A stretch of DNA of 64,000 nt from Halomonas zincidurans B6 (GTDB taxonomy: Bacteria > Pseudomonadota > Gammaproteobacteria > Pseudomonadales > Halomonadaceae), in contig NZ_JNCK01000001.1 of assembly GCF_000731955.1 (NCBI RefSeq), positions 1,922,001 through 1,986,000 on the forward strand, written 5' to 3'. The position numbers were made by a program, and so were the translations under genes. The notes below the pieces were generated by a model that worked only from the letters and a program-made list of their open reading frames with translations, did not search any database and was not told where the DNA came from. Positions 53,906 to 63,002 of this stretch are shown one piece after another. The first letter of the stretch is position 1; every line of letters starts with the position of its first letter.

Positions 53906-53981
53906 TAGGCTCTGTCCGAAAAGTGCCTGCGCTTTTTTGCCTTGCCTGGCCATCGCTCGTCGACTTTTCAGACGAAGCCTA
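53906..53981. repeat. 76-bp palindromic MITE-like element downstream of msrB
   Basis: 19-bp terminal inverted repeats (TAGGCTCTGTCCGAAAAGT at 53906-53924; ACTTTTCAGACGAAGCCTA at 53963-53981) match at 15-16 positions after complementing. They enclose about 38 bp with a TTTTTT run and are flanked by TA ends. A separate TTCG-loop hairpin (53885-53900), likely the msrB terminator, precedes it. No coding capacity. Confidence 0.6.
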
Positions 53982-54097
53982 GCGTTCGCTGCCGTGACAC
54001 GCCTTTCCGGCAAGCCTCTTGCCAGGCCCGGCCGACCTGCCAGGTCTGGTAAGATAGGTGCCGATCCAATTTCCAGAACAGCGCATAGGGGACGACG

Positions 54098-55042
54098 ATG
54101 CTCGGCTGGTATCCGGGACACATGAACAAGGCGCGCCGCCAGATCAAGGAAGCGCTGCCCGAAATCGACGTGGTGCTCGAGGTGCTCGACGCCCGCCTGC
54201 CCTACTCCAGCGCCAACCCCATGCTCGCCGAGCTCACCGAGCACAAGCCGGTGCTCAAGATTCTCTCGCGGGCCGACCTGGCCGACCCGACATGCACCGC
54301 CGAATGGGTCGAATACTTCGACGCCCTGCCGGACACGCGCGCCCTGGCGGTCACCACGACCCAGGCCCGCGAACTCAAGCGCATCCCCGCGTTGTGCCAT
54401 GAACTGGCCGGTCAGGTGCGCGCCGACCGCGACGTGCGGGTGATGGTCATGGGCATTCCCAACGTCGGCAAGTCGACCCTGATCAACGGCCTGGCGGGGC
54501 GCAAGATCGCCAAGACCGGCAACGAGCCGGCGGTGACCAAGCGCCAGCAGAAAATTCGCATCGAGGGGCGCATCGCCCTGATCGACACGCCCGGGGTGCT
54601 GTGGCCGAAGATCGAGAACCAGGCCAGCGCCTATCGCCTGGCCGCCAGCGGCGCGATTCGCGACACCGCGATCGACTACCTGGACGTCGCGGTGATCGCC
54701 GCCGCCGAGCTGACCAAACGCTACCCCGACGCCCTGAGCGCTCGCTTCAAGCTCAAGACGCTACCGGGCTACGCGCCCGACCCTCAGGCGGCCGGTGTCG
54801 AGGTCGACGGCGGGCCGGCGCTCGACCTGATGGCACAGGCCGGGTACGACGGCCAGGCCATCGTCAAGGCGATCGCCGCCAAGCGCGGCGGGCTGCGCGC
54901 CGGCGGCGAAGTCGACATGCATCGCGGCGCCGAGGTGTTGTTGCACGAGTTGCGTGACGGCAAGCTCGGACGGGTGACGCTGGAAACTCCCGCCGACATC
55001 GTCGAACCGACAGCCGAGCTGCCTACCGCCCCCTCCTCCTGA
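54098..55042 (+). CDS. ylqF: ribosome biogenesis GTPase YlqF/RbgA-like
   Basis: A 314-residue circularly permuted GTPase. G4 (SRAD, 57-60, replacing NKxD) comes before G1 (GIPNVGKST, 119-127) and G3 (DTPG near 160). The start MLGWYPGHMNKARRQI and the C-terminal helical RNA-binding part fit the YlqF/RbgA family, which in Bacillus matures the 50S subunit. The bacterial gamma homologue may have a related but untested role. The ATG is weakly supported by an upstream GGGGACGACG. Confidence 0.9.
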   Translation: MLGWYPGHMNKARRQIKEALPEIDVVLEVLDARLPYSSANPMLAELTEHKPVLKILSRADLADPTCTAEWVEYFDALPDTRALAVTTTQARELKRIPALCHELAGQVRADRDVRVMVMGIPNVGKSTLINGLAGRKIAKTGNEPAVTKRQQKIRIEGRIALIDTPGVLWPKIENQASAYRLAASGAIRDTAIDYLDVAVIAAAELTKRYPDALSARFKLKTLPGYAPDPQAAGVEVDGGPALDLMAQAGYDGQAIVKAIAAKRGGLRAGGEVDMHRGAEVLLHELRDGKLGRVTLETPADIVEPTAELPTAPSS

Positions 55043-55196
55043 TTCGGCCCGAGCGCGGCTCGAGGGCTCGATGCAGGCGCTTTTGCCGATCAGCGCGGCG
55101 GGTTATGCTGGGCTGCGCCCAGATCGGCGGCCTGCAACTCTCAGACGCACATCATTGCCCCAGCCAGTCGCCAAGCCCTATCGCAACGGACACTCC

Positions 55197-56432
55197 ATGC
55201 AAACGACCCTCAACCCGATTCGCAAGTCGCACAAGCTCGACAACGTCTGCTACGACATCCGCGGCCCGGTCCTCGATCATGCCAAGCGACTCGAGGACGA
55301 GGGTCAGCGCATCCTCAAGCTCAACATCGGCAACCCCGCGCCGTTCGGCTTCGAAGCGCCCGAGGAGATCCTCCAGGACGTGATGCGCAACCTGCCCACC
55401 GCCCAGGGCTACTGCGATTCCAAGGGGCTGTACTCGGCGCGCAAGGCGATCATGCAGGAGTGCCAGCGCAAGGCCATACCCGGCGTCGGCATCGAGGATA
55501 TCTTCGTCGGCAACGGGGTCTCCGAGTTGATCGTGATGGCCATGCAGGCGCTGCTCAACGACGGCGACGAGGTATTGATACCGGCGCCCGACTATCCGCT
55601 GTGGACCGCCGCCGCCAACCTGTCCGGCGGGCGTCCGGTGCACTACCGGTGCGACGAGCAGGCCGACTGGGCGCCGGATCTGGCCGATCTGCGCGACAAG
55701 ATCACCAGCCATACCCGTGCGCTGGTGCTGATCAACCCCAACAACCCCACCGGCGCCGTCTACCCGCCCGAGGTGGTCAAGGAACTGTTGGCCATCGCCC
55801 GCCAGCACGACCTGGTGGTGTTCTCCGACGAGATCTACGACAAGATTCTCTACGACGACGTGGAGCACGTCTCCACCGGTGCGCTGGCCAGCGACGAGCA
55901 ACTGGTAGTGACCATGAACGGCCTGTCCAAGAGCTATCGCTGCGCCGGCTTCCGTTCGGGCTGGATGATTCTTTCCGGCGGGCTCGGCAAGCAGCGCGCC
56001 GCGGACTTCATCCAGGGCCTCAACATGCTCGCCTCGATGCGCCTGTGCGCCAATGTGCCGGCCCAGCACGCCATCCAGACCGCGCTTGGCGGCTATCAGT
56101 CGATCAACGACCTGGTATTGCCCGGCGGGCGGCTGCGCGCGCAACGCGACATCACCTACGAGAAGCTCAATGCCATTCCCGGGGTTTCCTGCACCAAGCC
56201 CCAGGGCGCGCTGTATGCCTTCCCGCGGCTCGATCCGAGCGTATTCAACATCCAGGACGACGAGAAACTGGTCCTCGACCTGTTGCTGCAGGAAAAGATC
56301 CTGCTCGTGCAGGGTACCGCCTTCAACTGGCCCGAGCCGGATCATGTGCGCATCGTCACCCTGCCCTGGGCGGAACAGCTGGACGATGCCCTGGAGCGAT
56401 TCGCACGCTTTCTGAGTCGCTATCGGCAGTGA
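55197..56432 (+). CDS. alaA: alanine transaminase AlaA-type PLP aminotransferase
   Basis: A 411-residue class I aminotransferase. NIGNPAPFGFEAP at about 43-55 and GYCDSKGLYSARKAI are typical of AlaA/YfbQ. The PLP lysine is Lys245 in NGLSKSYRCAGFRSGW. NPNNPTGAVYP and SDEIYDKILYD are other cofactor motifs. AlaA converts pyruvate and glutamate to alanine. ATG 55197 gives the family N-terminus (MQTTLNPIRKSHKLDNVCYDIRGP). htpX follows after 114 bp, a conserved neighbour in pseudomonads. Confidence 0.93.
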   Translation: MQTTLNPIRKSHKLDNVCYDIRGPVLDHAKRLEDEGQRILKLNIGNPAPFGFEAPEEILQDVMRNLPTAQGYCDSKGLYSARKAIMQECQRKAIPGVGIEDIFVGNGVSELIVMAMQALLNDGDEVLIPAPDYPLWTAAANLSGGRPVHYRCDEQADWAPDLADLRDKITSHTRALVLINPNNPTGAVYPPEVVKELLAIARQHDLVVFSDEIYDKILYDDVEHVSTGALASDEQLVVTMNGLSKSYRCAGFRSGWMILSGGLGKQRAADFIQGLNMLASMRLCANVPAQHAIQTALGGYQSINDLVLPGGRLRAQRDITYEKLNAIPGVSCTKPQGALYAFPRLDPSVFNIQDDEKLVLDLLLQEKILLVQGTAFNWPEPDHVRIVTLPWAEQLDDALERFARFLSRYRQ

Positions 56433-56546
56433 GCGCCCCAGGATGCGACGACCAGGCAACAACATTCATCAAGGCGCTTGAAACCCGGGCGCCGGCGACC
56501 AATCTAATCGTCAATAACACCCCTCCTGACTGCTGAGGATTCGCCC

Positions 56547-57446
56547 ATGATGCGTATCATCCTGTTTCTGGCCACCAACCTGGCGGTAGTGCTGGTGGCC
56601 AGCATTACCCTGCGCCTGCTCGGCGTCGAGCCCTACCTCAACGCCAACGGGCTGAACATGAACAGCCTGCTGATCTTCTCTTTCGTGTTCGGCATGGCCG
56701 GTTCGCTGGTTTCGCTGTTCATCTCCAAGTGGATGGCCAAGAAAAGCACCGGCACCCAGGTCATCGATACGCCGCGTAACAGCACGGAACAGTGGCTGCT
56801 CGATACCGTCGCCGAACTGGCCCGTGATGCCGGCATCAAGATGCCCGAGGTCGGCGTTTTCCCGGCCCAGCAGTCCAATGCCTTCGCGACCGGCTGGAAG
56901 AAGGACGACGCGCTGGTTGCGGTGTCGGCTGGATTGCTTGCGCACATGCGTCCCGAAGAGATTCGCGCCGTGCTCGCCCATGAGATCGGCCACGTGGCCA
57001 ACGGCGACATGGTCACCCTGGCGCTGATTCAGGGCGTGCTCAATACCTTCGTGATATTCTTCGCCCGCGTCGTCGCGCAACTGATCGATAGCTTCCTGCG
57101 CCGCGACGATAACGGCGGGCTGGGTTTCATGGGCTACTTCGTGGTGGTCATCGTCGCCGAGATCATCTTCGGCCTGGTCGCCTCGATCATCGTCGCCTGG
57201 TTCTCGCGCTTCCGCGAATACCGCGCCGACGCCGCCGGTGCCCAGCTTGCCGGCAGCGGCGCGATGATCAACGCCCTGGCTCGGCTCAAGGCGGAAACCC
57301 AGTTGCCCGACCAGATGCCGGATACGCTGACCGCCTTCGCCATTACCACCGGCCAGACCCGCAAGCTCATGGAGCGCCTGTTCGCCAGCCATCCGCCGCT
57401 CGACGATCGCATCCGGACGCTCAAGGAATTGGCTTACCGACAGTAA
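56547..57446 (+). CDS. htpX: membrane metalloprotease HtpX
   Basis: A 299-residue zinc endopeptidase for quality control of inner-membrane proteins. Four hydrophobic segments lie at about 3-25, 38-60, 152-178 and 190-215. The zinc motif HEIGH is at 145-149, and the third ligand is in FREYRADAAGA. The length and the MMRIILFLATNLAVVLVASI start match E. coli HtpX (293). GAGG is placed about 9 nt before the ATG. An intrinsic terminator follows. Confidence 0.96.
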   Translation: MMRIILFLATNLAVVLVASITLRLLGVEPYLNANGLNMNSLLIFSFVFGMAGSLVSLFISKWMAKKSTGTQVIDTPRNSTEQWLLDTVAELARDAGIKMPEVGVFPAQQSNAFATGWKKDDALVAVSAGLLAHMRPEEIRAVLAHEIGHVANGDMVTLALIQGVLNTFVIFFARVVAQLIDSFLRRDDNGGLGFMGYFVVVIVAEIIFGLVASIIVAWFSRFREYRADAAGAQLAGSGAMINALARLKAETQLPDQMPDTLTAFAITTGQTRKLMERLFASHPPLDDRIRTLKELAYRQ

Positions 57447-57503
57447 ACGCTGAGATGGGCAGGCATTGAAATGCTTGACCATGATGTTCGGCCGCAAGAT
57501 CAG

Positions 57504-57525
57504 GGCTCGCTCCGGCGAGCCTTTT
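57504..57525 (+). terminator. terminator after htpX
   Basis: A 7-bp perfect stem GGCTCGC/GCGAGCC with a TCCG loop is followed at once by TTTT. It lies 57 bp after the htpX stop and faces the convergent pdxB gene. Confidence 0.85.
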
Positions 57526-57556
57526 CATGGACGCCACAATCCACCAATCGCCGTGT

Positions 57557-58711
57557 TCATTGCTTGTTGGCCAGGCGGACCTTGAAGCCGAAACGCTCGA
57601 GTGCCTCGCGCAGGTCGTTGTTGTTCTTCTTGAGATCGACACGCAGCGTGGAGAATTCGCGGCGCACCGGGTATTCGCCGCGGTAGCGATCGAACGCCTG
57701 AGCCATGCCCAGACGCCGCCGGTAGCGTTCAAAGCCGACCATATCGCGGCGCACGTCGTAGCAGGCGCGCACGCATAGCGAGAGCGCCTCGCCGGGTGGC
57801 GCCCAGCCGTTGAGCATCAGCTTGCGCAGCCATGGCTCGGGCTTGAGCTGGCCGAGCTTGCGTCGCGCCGGCAAGCCGAAATGACGCATGATCGCCTGGT
57901 AGACCAGTTCGGTGCCGCGCATCTTGCCATCCAAGCTGTAGCCGGCGATGTGCGGCGTAGCGATGTCGACCAGCGAATAGAGCGCCTCGTCGATGGCCGG
58001 CTCGTGTTCCCAGACATCGATGACCGTGTACAGGTCGCCGTGTTCGGCCAGCCGCTCACGCAGCGCGCGACCATCGAGACAGTCGCCACGTCCGGCATTG
58101 AGCAGCACCGTGCCGGGTCGCAGTGCGGCGATGCGCGCTGCGTCGAGCAGGTGGCGTGTCGGATGATCGCCGGTAGTCACCAGGGGCGTGTGCAGGCAGA
58201 TGATGTCGGCCTCGCCGAGAATCGCATCGAGATCGACGAAATCGTCGCGATTCTCGGCGAGCGCACGGGGCGGATCGCAGACCAGGCAGCGGGCGCCCAG
58301 CTCGGCCAGACGCCGCCACAGGCGGCCACCGACGTTGCCCGCCCCGACGATGCCGATGGTGCAACGATCGAGCCGGCAGTCCTGCTCCTCGGCCAGCATC
58401 GAGAGGCTGGATAGCACGTAATCGACCACCGAGTCGGCGTTGCAGCCCGGTGCGCTGGCAAAACCGATACGCCGTTCATGCAGGTAATCGAGATCGATGT
58501 GGTCGGTGCCGATCGTGCAAGTGCCCACGAAGCGCACCGGCGAGCCGGCCAATAGCGCGGCGTCGACCCGGGTGATCGAACGCACCAATAGAATGTCGCA
58601 CCCGGCCACCGCCTGGGCGTCGATCTCGCGACCGGGGAGCCGGCGAATCTCGCCCAGCTCGCCGAAGAACTCATCGACCAGCGGGATGTTCTGGTCGGCT
58701 AGAATGCGCAT
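57557..58711 (-). CDS. pdxB: erythronate-4-phosphate dehydrogenase PdxB
   Basis: A 384-residue D-2-hydroxyacid dehydrogenase, the second step of DXP-dependent pyridoxal phosphate synthesis. It starts MRILADQNIPLVDEFFGELGEIRRLPGREI, the PdxB signature. NAD-binding GIVGAGNVGGRLWRRLAELG, LHTPLV, NAGRGDCLDG and the catalytic His in TPHIAGYSLDGKMRGTE are visible. The C-terminal extension that separates PdxB from SerA is present. It is divergent from the WGR gene. Confidence 0.95.
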   Translation of the reverse strand: MRILADQNIPLVDEFFGELGEIRRLPGREIDAQAVAGCDILLVRSITRVDAALLAGSPVRFVGTCTIGTDHIDLDYLHERRIGFASAPGCNADSVVDYVLSSLSMLAEEQDCRLDRCTIGIVGAGNVGGRLWRRLAELGARCLVCDPPRALAENRDDFVDLDAILGEADIICLHTPLVTTGDHPTRHLLDAARIAALRPGTVLLNAGRGDCLDGRALRERLAEHGDLYTVIDVWEHEPAIDEALYSLVDIATPHIAGYSLDGKMRGTELVYQAIMRHFGLPARRKLGQLKPEPWLRKLMLNGWAPPGEALSLCVRACYDVRRDMVGFERYRRRLGMAQAFDRYRGEYPVRREFSTLRVDLKKNNNDLREALERFGFKVRLANKQ

Positions 58712-58840
58712 GCTGCTCGCTCCTTGTCCCCGGCTGGCGGGCCGCTACAATGATGGCGCCTCGATCGCCAGCCATCTTAGGCTGAGTGATCGGGGGCGAC
58801 AAGCCGCCATCGACTCTCTGCCATCGACTCTGGAGCCGCC

Positions 58841-59116
58841 GTGATCGTCCGCTGGGAAAGCCCTCATGACTATGTGCTGGTGCACATCCATCAGGACATG
58901 TTCGGCGACTGGATATTCAGCCGCACCTGGGGCCAGATCGGCACCCAGTTCGGCGGCCTCAAGCATCAACTGGCCGAAAGCCGCGAGCAGGCGCTGATGT
59001 GGCTCGACGACGTCGATCACATTCAGCGCTCGCGGGGCTTTCGCAAGGTACTCGAGACCCACGACGACAGCCCCGAGGGCCGCGACGCCGTGCGCCAGCT
59101 GTCGCTGCTCGAATAG
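58841..59116 (+). CDS. small WGR-domain-like protein
   Basis: A 91-residue protein. DYVLVHIHQDMFGDWIFSRTWGQIGTQFGGLKHQLAESREQALMWLDDVDHIQRSRGFRKV follows the WGR fold pattern: a strand, D-x-F-G-x-W, the WGR-like element (WGQ here), then a helix and GFR/Y. WGR domains bind nucleic acid ends in PARPs and sit in MolR-like proteins; short stand-alone forms are common but not understood. GTG start with GGAG 5 nt upstream. It is convergent with rlmKL. The substitution of Arg by Gln in the name-giving motif is notable. Confidence 0.7.
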   Translation: MIVRWESPHDYVLVHIHQDMFGDWIFSRTWGQIGTQFGGLKHQLAESREQALMWLDDVDHIQRSRGFRKVLETHDDSPEGRDAVRQLSLLE

Positions 59117-59131
59117 CCCTTGGCATGGCCT

Positions 59132-61345
59132 TCATTCGCCGCCTTGACGATGGCGAATCAGGAAACAGTGATGCAGATCGGGGCGCCGCTGGAAATCGGG
59201 ATCGTAGCTGCGCGAGGTAATGTCCTGCACCGCGAAGCGCTCGGCGAGCCCCTCATCCAATCGGAAGCGGCGCTGGTTGTTGGAAAAGATCAGCGTGCCG
59301 CCGGGCGCCAGCCGCGCCATGGCCAGCTCAATCAATCGCGGGTGATCGCGCTGAATATCCAGCGTCGCCTCCATGCGCTTGGAATTCGAGAAAGTCGGCG
59401 GATCGAGGAAGATCAGGTCGAAACGGCTCTCGGCAGTTTCCAGCCAGTGCAGGCAATCGTCGCGCACCACCCGATGGCGCGACGGATCGAGCCGGTTGAG
59501 CGCCAGGTTGTCACGCGCCCAGTCGAGGTAGGTATTCGACAAATCGACGCTGACGCTATCCGTGGCGCCACCCAGCGCGGCATGCACGGTCGCCGCCCCG
59601 GTATAGCAGAACAGGTTGAGAAAGCGCTTGCCGCCGGCCATCTCGGCGATCATCCGGCGCACCGGACGGTGATCGAGGAACAGCCCGGTATCCAGGTAAT
59701 CGCGCAGATTAACCCATAAACGGGCGCTACCCTCGCCGATCTGAAAGCGTTCGCCGCTGGAATCGCGTTTCTGGTACTGAGCCTTGCCGGCCTGGCGTTC
59801 GCGCTGCTTGAGATGAATGCGTTCGGCGCGCACGTCGAGCACCTCGGGCAGCACGCTCAGCGCTTCCATCAGCCGACGCTGAGCCTGGGCCGGCTCGACC
59901 GATTTCGGCGGCGCGTATTCCTGCACGTGGACGCGCTCGGCGTAGATATCGATGGCCATCGCGTATTCGGGCATATCGGCGTCGTAGACTCGGTAGCATT
60001 GCTCGCCGCTACGCTTGAGCCACTTGGCCAGCCGCTTGCGATTCTTGACCAGCCGATTGGCGAACATCTGCGCCCCCTGCGAGCGCCGATCCGCCGCCGG
60101 CGACGATTCGCCGGCATCCGGCCCCGCCTCGGCAATCGCCATCAGCAGCAGCTTGCAGTCCAGGGCGCCGTTCTTGAACGCATACTGCCTGTCGGCGCGC
60201 AGCCCGGTGCGATGGCCGAGATCGGGGTTGCCGGTGAACAGCGCCAGGCTCCAGCCGGGAAATTCGCGTCGTGCACGCTCGCCGAGCGCCGCATACAGCG
60301 AGACCAGCTCAGGCAGCTCGCCGATGCGTTCGCCGTAGGGCGGGTTGGTAATGATCAGCCCCCGGTCGGTGATCTCCATGGGGCGCCGCAGCTGCCGCAC
60401 GTCGCCGCCTGCGAAGGTGACCAGCGCAGGAATCCCGGCGCGCATGGCATTGGCCTTGGCGGCGGAAAGCGCCTGGGGGCTCTGGTCGAAGCCATACAGG
60501 CGCGATTCGATACGCCGACGACCCAGGTTGGCACGCGCCTCGGCCTCGCGCTTGAGCGTCTGCCACAATGCCTCGTCATGGCCCGCCCAGCCATGCAGGC
60601 CGAAACGTTGCCGGTTGAGGTTGGGCGCCACGTCGCCAGCCATCATCGCCGCCTCGATCACCAACGTCCCCGAGCCGCACAGCGGATCGACCAGCGGCTC
60701 GCCGCGCTTGGCGCGGGCCGGCCAGTCGGCGCGCACCAGCAGCGCCGCCGCCAGGTTCTCCTTGAGCGGCGCATGGCCCGGCTCGCGGCGATAGCCGCGC
60801 TGGTGCAGGCTGGTGCCGGCCAGGTCGATGCCCAGCGTCAGGCGCCCGCGATGCAAGTGCGCATAGAGTCGCAGGTCGGGATCGGGCAACTCGACCCGCG
60901 GCCGCTCACGGCCGGCCTGGCGCAATGCATCGACGACGCCATCCTTGACCGTCTGGGCGCCGAAACGGGTATGCCGGATCGCCGCTGACTGGCCGTGGAA
61001 GTCCACCGCCAGGGTCGCCTCGGCGGGCAGATGATTCGCCCAGTCGAGCCGTTCGACACAGGCCTTGAGCGTCTCGGGCGTCTCGATGTCGGCCTGCCGG
61101 GCCAGGCACAGGATGATCCGGTTGGCCAGGCGCGACCACAGACAGGCGCGATAGGCCACCTCCAGCCCAGCGCTAAAATGCACGCCGGCGACAGTCTGCT
61201 TGGTGATCGTGGCGCCCCACTGGGCCAGCTCGTCGGCCAGCAACGCTTCGATGCCCTTGGGGCAGGTCGCAAAAAAATCCCGCAGCGCGTCGTTCGGCAC
61301 TTCTGACCCTGAAGACTCATCTGACACTGGCGACTCGGTCGGCAT
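59132..61345 (-). CDS. rlmL: bifunctional 23S rRNA methyltransferase RlmKL
   Basis: A 737-residue fusion enzyme. The N-terminal half is RlmL, with a THUMP region at about 20-170 and an m2G2445 methyltransferase with the NPPYGERIG motif. The C-terminal half is RlmK (m7G2069), with FLNLFCYTGAATVHAALGGA and DLIFLDPPTFSNSKRM. ATG 61345 precedes the conserved FFATCPKGIEALLADEL. AAGGAA lies about 11 nt upstream. An acidic Ser-rich N-terminal stretch of about 20 residues is extra relative to E. coli (702 aa). Confidence 0.94.
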   Translation of the reverse strand: MPTESPVSDESSGSEVPNDALRDFFATCPKGIEALLADELAQWGATITKQTVAGVHFSAGLEVAYRACLWSRLANRIILCLARQADIETPETLKACVERLDWANHLPAEATLAVDFHGQSAAIRHTRFGAQTVKDGVVDALRQAGRERPRVELPDPDLRLYAHLHRGRLTLGIDLAGTSLHQRGYRREPGHAPLKENLAAALLVRADWPARAKRGEPLVDPLCGSGTLVIEAAMMAGDVAPNLNRQRFGLHGWAGHDEALWQTLKREAEARANLGRRRIESRLYGFDQSPQALSAAKANAMRAGIPALVTFAGGDVRQLRRPMEITDRGLIITNPPYGERIGELPELVSLYAALGERARREFPGWSLALFTGNPDLGHRTGLRADRQYAFKNGALDCKLLLMAIAEAGPDAGESSPAADRRSQGAQMFANRLVKNRKRLAKWLKRSGEQCYRVYDADMPEYAMAIDIYAERVHVQEYAPPKSVEPAQAQRRLMEALSVLPEVLDVRAERIHLKQRERQAGKAQYQKRDSSGERFQIGEGSARLWVNLRDYLDTGLFLDHRPVRRMIAEMAGGKRFLNLFCYTGAATVHAALGGATDSVSVDLSNTYLDWARDNLALNRLDPSRHRVVRDDCLHWLETAESRFDLIFLDPPTFSNSKRMEATLDIQRDHPRLIELAMARLAPGGTLIFSNNQRRFRLDEGLAERFAVQDITSRSYDPDFQRRPDLHHCFLIRHRQGGE

Positions 61346-61560
61346 GTGAACGAATATTCCTTTTAATTTCACTTGCGTAACATTTTTGTAACAAAAACGA
61401 CTCGACACGACTGACGTTTTTGGACTAGTACTTACCCTAGTAGCTACTGATAACGCATGCGTTCTGTTCGCGGGCTCTAGAGCAGCGCCAACGGGTCTTC
61501 TTGACCGTTGTCGTTTGATGACTCGCAATAAAAACCCGGTTCTTCACAAGAGGCCACCCG

Positions 61561-61767
61561 ATGAAACGACAGAAACGTGATCGCTTTCAGCGTGCCTATA
61601 TTCATGGCTACAAGGCAGGTATGACAGGTCGCTCTAGAGATGACTGTCCCAGCCAGGATATCAACCTACGCGAATACTGGATGAGCGGTTGGCGTGAAGG
61701 TCGCGGGGATCAGTGGGCCGGCATGATAGGGGTTGCCGGCATCCACAAGAACCCCATGGTGATCTAA
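61561..61767 (+). CDS. rmf: ribosome modulation factor RMF
   Basis: A 68-residue basic protein that dimerises 70S ribosomes into inactive 100S particles during slow growth. MKRQKRDRFQRAYIHGYKAGMTGRS and the WMSGWREGRGD block match E. coli RMF (55 aa). The tail MIGVAGIHKNPMVI extends it by about 12 residues. AAGAGG lies 7 nt before the ATG. The order rlmKL-rmf-pyrD is that of pseudomonads. The 215-bp upstream gap with A/T-rich segments should hold its growth-phase promoter. Confidence 0.94.
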   Translation: MKRQKRDRFQRAYIHGYKAGMTGRSRDDCPSQDINLREYWMSGWREGRGDQWAGMIGVAGIHKNPMVI

Positions 61768-61792
61768 CCTGAATGAACGAAGAATACCCCCC

Positions 61793-61823
61793 AAGGCCCG
61801 TCTCGGTGACGGGCCTTCTTGTT
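61793..61823 (+). terminator. terminator after rmf
   Basis: A 10-bp perfect stem AAGGCCCGTC/GACGGGCCTT with a TCGGT loop ends in CTTCTTGTT. It lies 25 bp after the rmf stop and is strong in both directions, so it may also serve the convergent pyrD. Confidence 0.85.
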
Positions 61824-61873
61824 GATCTCCGACAGTTTCCAAGCGTCCGATTCGACCGGGCTCCTCGCGCCGG

Positions 61874-62884
61874 TCACCGCAGCGCACGTCGGCACTCCCC
61901 GACCAGCGCCGGCCCCCGGTAGACGAACCCCGTGTAGAGCTGAACGAGATCCGCGCCCGCTTCATGCTTGGCCACTGCCTCGTCGCCGTTGGTAATTCCC
62001 CCTACTCCGATGATCGGCATGTCGGGCAGGTAGCGGCGCAATGCTGCGACGACACGATTCGATGCGGCGAATACCGGCTGCCCGGAAAGCCCGCCCTGCT
62101 CCTCGGCGTGCGGCAAGCCCATCACCGCGTCGCGGGCGATCGTAGTGTTGGTCGCGATCACCGCATCGATGGCGTTGCGGGCGAGCGCCTCGGCCACCAG
62201 GCCGATGGCGGCCTCCTCCATGTCCGGGGCAATCTTGACCGCCAGCGGCACGCGACGCCCCGCCTGGTCGTCGAGCTGTGTGCAGCGTTCGCGCAACGGA
62301 GCGAGCAAGCCATCGAGGTGCGCGCCGAGTTGCAGGTCGCGAAGCCCGGGCGTATTGGGCGAGGAGATATTGACGGTGATGTAATGCGCGCAAGCGTGCA
62401 CGCGCTCCAGGCACACGAGGTAGTCGTCGACCGCCCTCTCGACCGGCGTCGTCAGATTCTTGCCGATATTGATGCCGATCACGCCTGCATAACGGCTCTT
62501 GCGCACATTGGCGATGAGCCGGTCGACCCCGGCATTGTTGAACCCCATGCGATTGATGATCGCCTGGCGCTCGGGCAATCGAAACAGCCGCGGCCGCGGA
62601 TTGCCGGGCTGAGGGCGGGGCGTGACGGTGCCGACTTCGACGAAACCGAAACCCAGCGCCCCCAGCGCATCGAGATGATCGGCGTTCTTGTCGAGCCCGG
62701 CTGCCAGGCCGACTCGATTGGCGAAGCGCAGCCCCATCACCTCGCAGGGGGCATCGAGTGCCCCTCCGGCACCGAGCATTCCCTGCAGATGCAATCGGTG
62801 GATCAGCTTCAGGGCGTGTAGCGTAACGCCATGGGCGGTTTCAGGGTCCAGGCGGAACAACAGTGAACGGGCGAGCGCGTACAT
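61874..62884 (-). CDS. pyrD: dihydroorotate dehydrogenase (quinone), class 2
   Basis: A 336-residue membrane-associated flavoenzyme of pyrimidine synthesis. The N-terminal amphipathic helix region (MYALARSLLFRLDPETAHGVTLHALK) is typical of class 2 and passes electrons to ubiquinone. LAAGLDKNAD, EVGTVTPRPQPGNPRPRLFRL, NRMGFNN, the catalytic Ser in NISSPNTPGLR and GVGGI follow. The length equals E. coli PyrD. ATG 62884 is chosen at this N-terminus; the frame is open upstream without homology. Confidence 0.96.
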   Translation of the reverse strand: MYALARSLLFRLDPETAHGVTLHALKLIHRLHLQGMLGAGGALDAPCEVMGLRFANRVGLAAGLDKNADHLDALGALGFGFVEVGTVTPRPQPGNPRPRLFRLPERQAIINRMGFNNAGVDRLIANVRKSRYAGVIGINIGKNLTTPVERAVDDYLVCLERVHACAHYITVNISSPNTPGLRDLQLGAHLDGLLAPLRERCTQLDDQAGRRVPLAVKIAPDMEEAAIGLVAEALARNAIDAVIATNTTIARDAVMGLPHAEEQGGLSGQPVFAASNRVVAALRRYLPDMPIIGVGGITNGDEAVAKHEAGADLVQLYTGFVYRGPALVGECRRALR

Positions 62885-63002
62885 CGGGCTCCTCGGCAGC
62901 AACAGGGCAAAAGGCGCCGGGAGTATACCGCACAAGCAACGCGGCGACGACGCACGTCGTGCGCCGCCGCCGCGGCCCCACCCATGACAGTACTTTGCTG
63001 CG

